This document shows, piece by piece, positions 7,696-14,662 of a DNA stretch of 64,000 nucleotides (its first letter is position 1; each line of letters opens with the position of its first letter). The notes beneath the pieces are model-generated. The model did no database searches. It was not told the DNA's origin and worked only from the letters and a program-made list of their open reading frames with translations. Both the position numbers and the translations under genes were made by a program. The stretch is from Streptomyces griseoincarnatus (GTDB taxonomy: Bacteria; Actinomycetota; Actinomycetes; Streptomycetales; Streptomycetaceae), in assembly GCA_014649575.1 (NCBI GenBank), contig BMTH01000008.1:248001-312000 (forward strand), given 5' to 3'.

Positions 7696-8661
7696 TTGAG
7701 CCGCAGACTCCGCACCCTGATGGCAGCACTCTGTGCCCTGCCGCTCGCGTTCGCCGCCGCACCCTCCGCCCACGCGGCCGACCCCACCACCATGACCAGC
7801 GGGTTCTACGTGGACCCCGACTCCAGCGCGAAGAGGTGGGTGGCCGCCAACCCCGGCGACGGCCGGGCCGCCGCGATCAACGCCTCCATCGCCAACACCC
7901 CGATGGCCCGCTGGTTCGGCTCCTGGAGCGGAACCATCGGCACCGCCACAGGCGCCTACGTCGGGGCGGCGGACCAGCGGGACAAGCTCCCCCTCCTCGT
8001 CGCCTACAACATCTACAACCGCGACTACTGCGGAGGTCACTCCGCCGGCGGAGCCGCCTCGCCGTCCGCCTACGCCAACTGGATCGCCCAGTTCGCCGGC
8101 GGGATCGCGGGCCGCCCGGCCATCGTCATCCTCGAACCGGACTCCCTCGGGGACTACGGCTGCATGACCCAGGCCCAGATCGACGAACGCGAGGCCATGC
8201 TCACCGGTGCCCTCACCGAGTTCAACCGCCAGGCCCCCAACACCTGGGTCTACATGGACGCCGGCAACCCGCGCTGGGCCGACGCGGCGACCATGGCCCG
8301 GCGCCTCCACGAAGCCGGCCTCCGGCAGGCCCACGGCTTCTCGCTCAACGTCTCCAACTACATCACCACCGCCGAGAACACCGCCTACGGCAACGCCGTC
8401 AACAACGAACTCGCCGCCCGCTACGGCTACACCAAGCCGTTCGTTGTGGACACCAGCCGCAACGGCAACGGCACCAACGGCCAGTGGTGCAACCCCTCCG
8501 GCCGCCGCATCGGTACGCCCACCCAGAAGGGCGGAGGCGCCGAGATGCTCCTGTGGATCAAGACGCCGGGCGAGTCCGACGGCAACTGCGGTGTCGGAAC
8601 CGGCTCCACGGCCGGCCAGTTCCTCCCCGAGGTCGCCTACAAGATGATCTACGGCTACTGA
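7696..8661 (+). CDS. Secreted GH6 endoglucanase (cellulase)
   Basis: The 321-residue enzyme cleaves beta-1,4-glucan with inversion. The Sec signal is RRLRTLMAALCALPLAFAAAPSAHA, split as RRLRTLMAALCALPLAF and AAAPSAHA. The GH6 barrel shows YNIYNRDYCGGHSAGG (Asp110), VILEPDSLGD (Asp149, expected proton donor) and WIKTPGESDGNCG (late catalytic Asp). There is no carbohydrate-binding module, so this is a minimal catalytic form of the CelA1 type. Translation starts at TTG 7696, with GAGG at 7685-7688 as ribosome site; no ATG or GTG fits the signal peptide. It is divergent from the lacI-type gene and preceded by two CebR boxes, so induction by cello-oligosaccharides is likely. Confidence 0.93.
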   Translation: MSRRLRTLMAALCALPLAFAAAPSAHAADPTTMTSGFYVDPDSSAKRWVAANPGDGRAAAINASIANTPMARWFGSWSGTIGTATGAYVGAADQRDKLPLLVAYNIYNRDYCGGHSAGGAASPSAYANWIAQFAGGIAGRPAIVILEPDSLGDYGCMTQAQIDEREAMLTGALTEFNRQAPNTWVYMDAGNPRWADAATMARRLHEAGLRQAHGFSLNVSNYITTAENTAYGNAVNNELAARYGYTKPFVVDTSRNGNGTNGQWCNPSGRRIGTPTQKGGGAEMLLWIKTPGESDGNCGVGTGSTAGQFLPEVAYKMIYGY

Positions 8662-8665
8662 TGCG

Positions 8666-8721
8666 GGAGTCCCGCCGCCCGCGCAGGCGACCGGCGGTCA
8701 GCCGGGGCGGCGGGCCACTCC
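8666..8721. terminator. Bidirectional terminator between convergent genes
   Basis: CCCGCCGCCC (8671-8680) and GGGCGGCGGG (8705-8714) are exact complements, flanked outside by GGAGT and ACTCC, with a small GACC/GGTC hairpin in the loop. The structure fills the 60-bp gap between the cellulase stop and the stop of the convergent gene. Confidence 0.75.
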
Positions 8722-9876
8722 TCATGCCGGAGTCGTTTCGTAGGTCCAGCGCAGCAGGGCGCCCAGGCCGCCTGTAGGAATGTCCGTGGCGTCCGCACCG
8801 TCGTCGTCCGCCGGGGGGACGACCAGGACGTCGGCGGCGGTGACGGCGGCTGCGCGCAGCAGCGCGTCGTCCGCGCGTACCACCGTCGGATCGCTCTCCC
8901 CCAGGGTCCGGGCGTCGCTCCGGCGCGCCGCTATCTGGTCGGGTCGGGCGCCCACCCATGTGTCGCGGTCCAGTTCCGGTCCGTCGGGCCGGACGAGCAG
9001 CGTGTCGATGCGGTGTTCCCGGGCCGCCTCCACCAGCGCCGGGATGCCTTCCACCGCTTCCGTGGGCCGGTCGGTGCCCACGCGGCCGGCGCGGAAACGG
9101 TCGAGCGCCTCCTCGACGCGGTGACGCGTGTGCCGTCGCCGGGCCTCCTCGATGGCCTCCTCCAGAGCGGGGGAGGCGGACCCGGCGGCGCGGCCGCCGT
9201 GTTCGGTCTCCGTCGTGACCCCGCGGACCGCTTCGGAGAGCTTCTCGTGCACGGCCGGCCGCTCGCGGGGGTCACCGGCCAGGACGACCAGGTCGGCACC
9301 GGATTCCTCGTAGGCCGCGTTCAGCGCTTCGGCGATCTCACCGGCGTTGTGCTCCCAGGTGTTCTCGACCTTGAGCTGGAAGTGCCGCTCGGACCAGTCG
9401 GACGAAGCCGTGCGGTGCACGGGGTGCTGCTCCCCCTCGACCTGTCCCGCGGACCGCGGACCGGCCGCCCCGCCGCGCAGCTCGAAGTCGGCGCCCGTCC
9501 GGTCGATGTACGCCACGAGGCAGACGGGGTCCTGACCCGCCAGTTCCAGCAGCGGCGTCAGCCGGGGCAGCGGGGCCCAGCAGCTGATCTGCCGCTGCGG
9601 GGGGCGGGAGAGCCGGTGGCTGAGCACCACTTCGCCCCCGGTCGCGAAGACCACACGGCCCGCCGGGTCCTCCGCGGGCCCGATCCGCAGGAGCGCGTCA
9701 CGCACCGCTTCCGTGGTGGCGGCGTCGGCACCCTCCTCCTCGAGCGTCCGGCACGCTTCGCGCACGGACAGCTCACGCCGCTTGGCCCCCGACTCGTCGC
9801 TCTGGAGGGGGCCGAAGTACACGGTGGCCCACGGGCCCGGGCGGTCGAAGAGCGGTTGCAGGAAAGACAGCTGCAC
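8722..9876 (-). CDS. baeRF/Rv2629-type protein (Vms1/eRF1-fold, ribosome-associated)
   Basis: A 384-residue cytosolic protein of the bacterial/archaeal eRF1-like group (baeRF2; M. tuberculosis Rv2629, M. smegmatis hibernation-linked homologues). Visible features are the N-terminal LSFLQPLFDRPGPWATVYF, the central VCLVAYIDRTGADFELRGG, a bulge with HFQLKVENTWEHNAGEIAEAL, and the C-terminal DTLLVRPDG and ALLRAAAVTAADVLVVP strands. Family members are proposed to act at the ribosome or on peptidyl-tRNA, mostly under hypoxia or stress; the exact reaction is inferred from family. The start is GTG 9876, with a perfect AAGGAGG four bases upstream; longer in-frame starts are unsupported. It is monocistronic and convergent with the cellulase. 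Confidence 0.82.
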   Translation of the reverse strand: MQLSFLQPLFDRPGPWATVYFGPLQSDESGAKRRELSVREACRTLEEEGADAATTEAVRDALLRIGPAEDPAGRVVFATGGEVVLSHRLSRPPQRQISCWAPLPRLTPLLELAGQDPVCLVAYIDRTGADFELRGGAAGPRSAGQVEGEQHPVHRTASSDWSERHFQLKVENTWEHNAGEIAEALNAAYEESGADLVVLAGDPRERPAVHEKLSEAVRGVTTETEHGGRAAGSASPALEEAIEEARRRHTRHRVEEALDRFRAGRVGTDRPTEAVEGIPALVEAAREHRIDTLLVRPDGPELDRDTWVGARPDQIAARRSDARTLGESDPTVVRADDALLRAAAVTAADVLVVPPADDDGADATDIPTGGLGALLRWTYETTPA

Positions 9877-10132
9877 TTTTCCTCCTTGGGTCTCTTGCCC
9901 GCCGGGTGCCCGGAGCAGGGCGAGAGACACACGGGAACCCTGTGACGACCGTGTCCTGGACGCACCGTTGCGTGCCGGCTCCCGTCCAGGGCCGCACCTG
10001 GTGGCCAGGAGTGCCGCCCGGACGTCCCGACGGCGTGGTCCCGTGGTCACGACAGCTCGGTGGTGTCCGGCGACGGCTGACGCCGTTCACGAACCGCCGA
10101 GTGCTCCGTCAGCAGCGGGCGCCACGTGCGGT

Positions 10133-11140
10133 TCAAGACCTGATGCGACGGAACAGCGCGTACCCCGTCCCGGCGAGGCCGGCCGCGGTCGCGGCGCGTC
10201 CGATGTGGTGGCGGCTCGCCCACGCCTGCGGGCTGCGAGCGTGCGCCTGGTCGTCGAAGACGCCGTGCGCGCCGTAGTCCTCCGTGTCGTCGGCCGGCGC
10301 GAAGAGGTTGCCGGGCCCCTCGGGCACCGGACGGGCGTCCGTCTGCTGCGCGTCGAAGGCGGTCCGGGCCAGATAGCGGTCCAGCAGCCCGGGGGCCACG
10401 GCGTTGGCCAGCAGGGTCGCCACCGTGGAGGCGCCGACCCAGTACTCGCGCCGCTGGGGACGGTCGGCGGCGCGCAGTACGGCGCGGGCGGCGACCTCCG
10501 GCTGGTAGATCGGGGGGACCGGCTGCGCGTGCCGGGACAGGTGCGTGCGCAACCAGGTGAACTGCGGGGTGTTGACCGCGGGCATCTGCACCATCGTGAT
10601 CCGCACACGGGACCGGTCGTGCAGCAGCTCGCAGCGCACCGACTCGGTGAAGCCCTGGATGGCGTGCTTGGCGCCGCAGTAGGCGCTCTGCAGCGGGATG
10701 CCGCGGTAGGCGAGTGCGGAACCTACCTGCACGATGGTGCCGCGGTCACGCGGCAGCATGCGGGCCAGGGCGGCACGGGTGCCGTGCACATAGCCCAGGT
10801 ACGTCGATCGGGTCGTCTGGAGGAACTCTTCCGGGGACAGGTCCATGAAGCTGCCGAACGCGGAGGTGAAGGCGTTGTTCACCCAGACGTCGATGGGGCC
10901 CGACTCCTCCTCCGCGCGCTGGGCCGCCGCTTCCACCTGGTCGTGGTCGGACATGTCGGTGACGATGGGCAGCGCCTGCCCACCTGCCTGTCGGACCTCG
11001 GCTGCGGCGGCTTCCAGTCCCGCCCGGCCCCGGGCGAGCAGCACCACCCGGGCGCCCCGTGCGGCGAACATCCTGGCCGCCGCCCGGCCGATACCGCCGC
11101 TGGCTCCCGTCACCACGACCGTCTCCCGCTTTCCCTGCAT
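10133..11140 (-). CDS. Short-chain dehydrogenase/reductase with C-terminal extension
   Basis: A 335-residue SDR enzyme. The nucleotide-binding motif TGASGGIGRAAA is at residues 11-22, the VNNAF motif and Asp (TDMSDHD) are present, and the catalytic Ser and Tyr-x-x-x-Lys are seen in QVGSALAYRGIPLQSAYCGAKHA, split as QVGSALAYRG and SAYCGAKHA. After the core, an extension of about 90 residues ends in a hydrophobic, basic tail (ATAAGLAGTGYALFRRIRS), suggesting membrane association. Substrate unknown. The start is ATG 11140 with GAGGAG five bases upstream. It shares its strand with the flanking genes but the gaps are large, so it is probably transcribed alone. Confidence 0.87.
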   Translation of the reverse strand: MQGKRETVVVTGASGGIGRAAARMFAARGARVVLLARGRAGLEAAAAEVRQAGGQALPIVTDMSDHDQVEAAAQRAEEESGPIDVWVNNAFTSAFGSFMDLSPEEFLQTTRSTYLGYVHGTRAALARMLPRDRGTIVQVGSALAYRGIPLQSAYCGAKHAIQGFTESVRCELLHDRSRVRITMVQMPAVNTPQFTWLRTHLSRHAQPVPPIYQPEVAARAVLRAADRPQRREYWVGASTVATLLANAVAPGLLDRYLARTAFDAQQTDARPVPEGPGNLFAPADDTEDYGAHGVFDDQAHARSPQAWASRHHIGRAATAAGLAGTGYALFRRIRS

Positions 11141-11423
11141 GAGCACTCCTCGTTGCGCTGGGCCGGTCAGGTACCGCGTTCGCGGCACCGGGAAACAAGC
11201 CGGGAGGACGGGTACGGCGACGTGGACGGTTCGGCGCGAGCCCGCTCCCCCACCGGCTGACGGGCTCCGAGCGGACGGGCGGGAGCGGGGCGGAGTGCGG
11301 TGACGAGCCAGCGGGACGAGGTGTGGTCAGCGGCTCCGAGGCGGGGGCGAGGATGCCGTACCGACGACGCGCGTGGCGGCCCATGCCCGTGACCCGTTCG
11401 GCGCCCGTGGCGTCGCCATGGGA

Positions 11424-11816
11424 TCAACGTTCCGCGTCGTCGTCCCGCTGGGGCCGGTCGTGCCCGGGGAGAGGGATACCGTCACGTACGAGGCGGTCCG
11501 CGAGTTCGTCGCGGAGGAGCAGGTCACGGTCGAGGCCGGCGGTGCGGTAGGCGGTACGGCCGATGATCTGGCTGCTGATCGGGGCGGTGAACAGCTGGAA
11601 CAGGGCCACGAGCAGCAGGACCGGGGCGTGGCGCCCGGGCATCTGCGCGGCCGCTCCGACGAGGACGAGCAGCAGGCCGAGGGTCTGTGCCTTGGCGGCG
11701 GCGTGGAGACGACTGGTGGTGTCCGGGAAGCGGAGCAGGCCCAGGGCACCGAGCAGGCAGAAGGCCGCACCCGCCGGAAACAGGACGGCGGTGACCGCGT
11801 TCAGCACGGTGGTCAT
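11424..11816 (-). CDS. mrpG: Mrp-type Na+/H+ antiporter subunit G
   Basis: A small membrane subunit of the multi-component Mrp cation/proton antiporter. The PhaG/MnhG pattern is clear: FPAGAAFCLLGALGLLRFPD, shown as FCLLGALGLLRFPDTTSRLH, then AKAQTLGLLLVLVG and LLLVALFQLFTAPISSQIIG, giving three transmembrane helices, with a charged C-terminal tail. Length 130 residues is typical. ATG at 11816 overlaps the mrpF stop by four bases (ATGA), so it is translationally coupled. It is the last gene of the mrpA-to-G operon. Confidence 0.93.
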   Translation of the reverse strand: MTTVLNAVTAVLFPAGAAFCLLGALGLLRFPDTTSRLHAAAKAQTLGLLLVLVGAAAQMPGRHAPVLLLVALFQLFTAPISSQIIGRTAYRTAGLDRDLLLRDELADRLVRDGIPLPGHDRPQRDDDAER

Positions 11817-12079
11817 CGCATGCCCTCCCGCTTCTCGACCAGGTGGGCCGCCGTCACCGATCCGATGAAGGCCAGCAGGGCGAGGACGACGAGCACGGGG
11901 ATGGCGGTGGTGTCGTCGCGTGCCACGGCGCCCACCGCCGTCGCGGCGATGGTCATGGTCACGAGGACGTCGAGCGCCATGATGCGGTCGAGGGCGAGGG
12001 GACCGCGTACGAGACGCAGCAGTGTGAGCAGGCCCGCCGCCGCGATCACGGCCAGCGTGGCGCCGTACAGGATGGTCAT
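11813..12079 (-). CDS. mrpF: Mrp-type Na+/H+ antiporter subunit F
   Basis: An 88-residue protein with three transmembrane helices and the MrpF signature LRLVRGPLALDRIMALDVL followed by IPVLVVLALLAFIGSVTAA. It is one of the small accessory subunits needed for assembly of the Mrp complex. ATG 12079 overlaps the mrpE stop (ATGA), and its own stop overlaps mrpG. Confidence 0.94.
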   Translation of the reverse strand: MTILYGATLAVIAAAGLLTLLRLVRGPLALDRIMALDVLVTMTIAATAVGAVARDDTTAIPVLVVLALLAFIGSVTAAHLVEKREGMR

Positions 12080-12678
12080 GATTCCCTTCCTCGGGACTGA
12101 CGTCGGGTGTCGTCCGGCCGGGTGGGGCCCGGCCCGGGTTTCTCGGCGCCGCGGTGGTGGCCGGCCGCTCGCGCGACCCGGCGCTCCACGGCCTGTACGT
12201 CACTCCGGCGACGTGCGATGTCGCGCTGGTCCCGGACCGGCAGCGCGTGCACGTACAGGCGTTTGCGGCGCCGGTCGATCTCGATCACGACGGTGCCGGG
12301 CGTCATGGTGGTGAGCCGGGCCACGGCTGCCATCAGCAGGTCGCTGTCGACGCTCAAGGGGACCTCGACGATCGCGGAGGGGGTTTCCCTGCCGTGGCGG
12401 ACGGCCTGCCAGGCGACGGTGCATCCCGACTTGACCAGGTCGGTGAGCAGATCGACCAGCAGTCGCCCGGCCCGCAGCGGTCTGGGTACGCCGCCCGGCA
12501 GCACCGCGGGCAGCGGAAAGAGCAGGACGACGCCGACGGCGACGAGCAGGCCGCCGACGAGGACCACCGCGCTGGTGGCTCCCCACAGCAGGACCCACAG
12601 CAGCCACAGCCAGACGATCATCGGTACCTGGCGCAGTCCTTGCGAGAACCGGTCGGAGTGGCTCGGGCGACGGTTCAC
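12076..12678 (-). CDS. mrpE: Mrp-type Na+/H+ antiporter subunit E
   Basis: This subunit has two N-terminal transmembrane segments (MIVWLWLLWVLLWGATSAVV and VGGLLVAVGVVLLFPLPAVL), then the MrpE cytoplasmic domain (LLVDLLTDLVKSGCTVAWQA, LTTMTPGTVVIEID, LYVHALPVRD). At 200 residues it is slightly longer than usual because of a charged, basic C-terminal extension. GTG 12678 overlaps the mrpD stop (GTGA). Confidence 0.92.
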   Translation of the reverse strand: MNRRPSHSDRFSQGLRQVPMIVWLWLLWVLLWGATSAVVLVGGLLVAVGVVLLFPLPAVLPGGVPRPLRAGRLLVDLLTDLVKSGCTVAWQAVRHGRETPSAIVEVPLSVDSDLLMAAVARLTTMTPGTVVIEIDRRRKRLYVHALPVRDQRDIARRRSDVQAVERRVARAAGHHRGAEKPGPGPTRPDDTRRQSRGRES

Positions 12679-14207
12679 CGCTGACTCCCCTCCAGCACGG
12701 CGGAGCGGTACTCACGCGGGTGCAGCAGATCCTCGGCGGCCCGCTCGCCGAGGCCGGCGAGCGGGCCCGCGCACACGGCGACCGCCACTCCGGTCGTCGT
12801 CATGCCGGCCGCGGCTGCGAGCATGAGCCGCGTTCCGCCCCGACGGTCGCGCCCGGTGCCGGAGGGCTCCCCCGGACGTTCCTCGGGGCGGCCAGGTGGT
12901 CGTCCCATGAACGCGGCCATCCAGACACGGGTCATGGCGGAGAGGGTCAGCAGGCTGGTGAGCAGGGCGGTTCCGGCGAGTACGTAGGCGGCCGGTGTGC
13001 CCTGCGCGACGCCGGCCCGCAGCAGGGCCAGCTTGGCCACGAAGCCGGAGAGCGGCGGGATGCCGGACAGACTCAGGGCCGGGACGACGAACAGTGTGAC
13101 GGCCAACGGGCCGGGCCTCGGCCGCGTCGCCATGCGGTGCAGCGCGGCGGTCCCCGTGCGGCGCACGGTCAGGCCGACGACGAGGAACAACGCTGCCTGG
13201 ACGACGATGTGGTGGACGACGTAGAGGATCGTGCCGGTCAGGCCCTGTACGTCGAACAGGGCGATCCCGAACAGCATGAAACCGATGTGGCTGACGAGAG
13301 TGAAGGACAGAAGACGGTTGAGGTCGTCCTGGGCGAGGGCGCCGAGGATTCCCACGATCATGGTGAGGACCGCCGCGCAGGCCAGCACCATCCACACTCC
13401 CGTGCGGGGGAAGAGCAGCGTCTGGGTGCGGAGCAGGGCGTACACGCCGACCTTCGTCAACAGCGCGGCGAAGACGGCGGTGATCGGCGCGGGAGCGGTG
13501 GGGTAGCTGTCCGGGAGCCAGAAGTGGAGGGGGACGATCGCCGCCTTGATGCCGAGGACGGACAGGAGCAGCAGGGCGAGCGCCGAGCGCAGGCCGTCCG
13601 GCAGCTCGGCGAGCCGCGGTCCGAGCTGTGCCAGGGTGACGGTGCCGGTCGCCGCGTACACCAGGGCGACCAGGGAGAGGAACAGCAGCGACGACGTCAG
13701 GCTGACGATCGTGTACGTCATGCCGGCGCGGGTGCGGTTCTCGTCCGCGTCCAGGGTGATCAGGACGTAGGAGGCGGCGAGCATCACCTCGAAGGCGACG
13801 AAGAGGTTGAACAGGTCACCGGTGAGGTACGCCAGGCTCACGCCGGTGACGAGTACCAGGTAGGCGGGGTGGAAGACCACGGCCGAGCTGCGGCGGTCCT
13901 CCGCCGTGCCCTGGCCGACGGCGAAGAGCAGTACGGCCAGGGCCACCAGTGCCGACACGGTCAGCAGCAGGGACGACAGCCGGTCGGCCACGAGGGTGAT
14001 CCCGAGGGGAGCGGGCCAGCCTCCGACGTGCAGGGCCTGCGGTCCGTGCCGGTCGGCGAGGACCAGGAGTGCCGTGCCGCAGGCGACGACTGCCGTGAGC
14101 ACGCCGATGCTGAGTCCGCGCATCACCGGGCGGGGCAGCCGGAGCAGGGACATACCGGCGCCGAGGGCCGGCAACAGGACGGGCAGGGCCGGCAGTGCCC
14201 CCGTCAT
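12675..14207 (-). CDS. mrpD: Mrp-type Na+/H+ antiporter subunit D (NuoN/NuoL-like)
   Basis: A 510-residue polytopic proton-channel subunit related to complex I antiporter-like subunits. Motifs visible: FNLFVAFEVMLAASYVLITL (with the key Glu), the Lys-bearing GIKAAIVPLHFWLPDSYPTA region, FAALLTKVGVYALLR, and LNRLLSFTLVSHIGFMLFG. About 14 transmembrane helices are expected. The C-terminus has a charged insert between the last two helices (PPGRPEERPGEPSG). ATG 14207 overlaps the mrpC stop (ATGA). Confidence 0.95.
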   Translation of the reverse strand: MTGALPALPVLLPALGAGMSLLRLPRPVMRGLSIGVLTAVVACGTALLVLADRHGPQALHVGGWPAPLGITLVADRLSSLLLTVSALVALAVLLFAVGQGTAEDRRSSAVVFHPAYLVLVTGVSLAYLTGDLFNLFVAFEVMLAASYVLITLDADENRTRAGMTYTIVSLTSSLLFLSLVALVYAATGTVTLAQLGPRLAELPDGLRSALALLLLSVLGIKAAIVPLHFWLPDSYPTAPAPITAVFAALLTKVGVYALLRTQTLLFPRTGVWMVLACAAVLTMIVGILGALAQDDLNRLLSFTLVSHIGFMLFGIALFDVQGLTGTILYVVHHIVVQAALFLVVGLTVRRTGTAALHRMATRPRPGPLAVTLFVVPALSLSGIPPLSGFVAKLALLRAGVAQGTPAAYVLAGTALLTSLLTLSAMTRVWMAAFMGRPPGRPEERPGEPSGTGRDRRGGTRLMLAAAAGMTTTGVAVAVCAGPLAGLGERAAEDLLHPREYRSAVLEGSQR

Positions 14208-14662
14208 CGGGCTTCTCCCGGCGCGGTTCCGCCGTCGTCCCGGTCCGGCGCGGGCCCGGCCTCGTCCCGGCCCGACTCGGGCCCGGCGTCGGCGCGTTCC
14301 CGGGCGGTCCCGATGAGTCGGTCCTCCACGTCGTCGTGCACCTCGTCGTGGCCGGACAGGCGCCAGGACCGGTAGGCCAGAGCCATCAAGAAGGCCGTGA
14401 GGCCGAAGGTGATCACGATGGCCGTCAGCGCCATGGCCTGGGGCAGCGGGTCGGCGGTCCGCGCGGAGGCGTCGGTCGTCCCGGTCGGCACGGGAGGCCG
14501 GCCGGGTGTGCCTCCGGCGACCAGGAGCAGCAGGTTGGTGCCGTGCCCCAGGAGGATGAAGCCGAGGACGATCCTCATCAGTGACCGCTGCAGCATGAGG
14601 TAGAAGCCGATGGCGAAGAGACCGCCGACCACGAGGGCCATGGTCCCGTCGATCATGTTCAC
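14204..14662 (-). CDS. mrpC: Mrp-type Na+/H+ antiporter subunit C (NuoK-like)
   Basis: A 152-residue homologue of NuoK, with three transmembrane helices: MALVVGGLFAIGFYLMLQRS, IVLGFILLGHGTNLLLLVAG and ALTAIVITFGLTAFLMALAY. The C-terminal tail (ERADAGPESGRDEAG...) is acidic and longer than in typical MrpC. The start is GTG 14662, overlapping the mrpA stop (GTGA). An ATG six bases further in is a weaker alternative. Confidence 0.93.
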   Translation of the reverse strand: MNMIDGTMALVVGGLFAIGFYLMLQRSLMRIVLGFILLGHGTNLLLLVAGGTPGRPPVPTGTTDASARTADPLPQAMALTAIVITFGLTAFLMALAYRSWRLSGHDEVHDDVEDRLIGTARERADAGPESGRDEAGPAPDRDDGGTAPGEAR

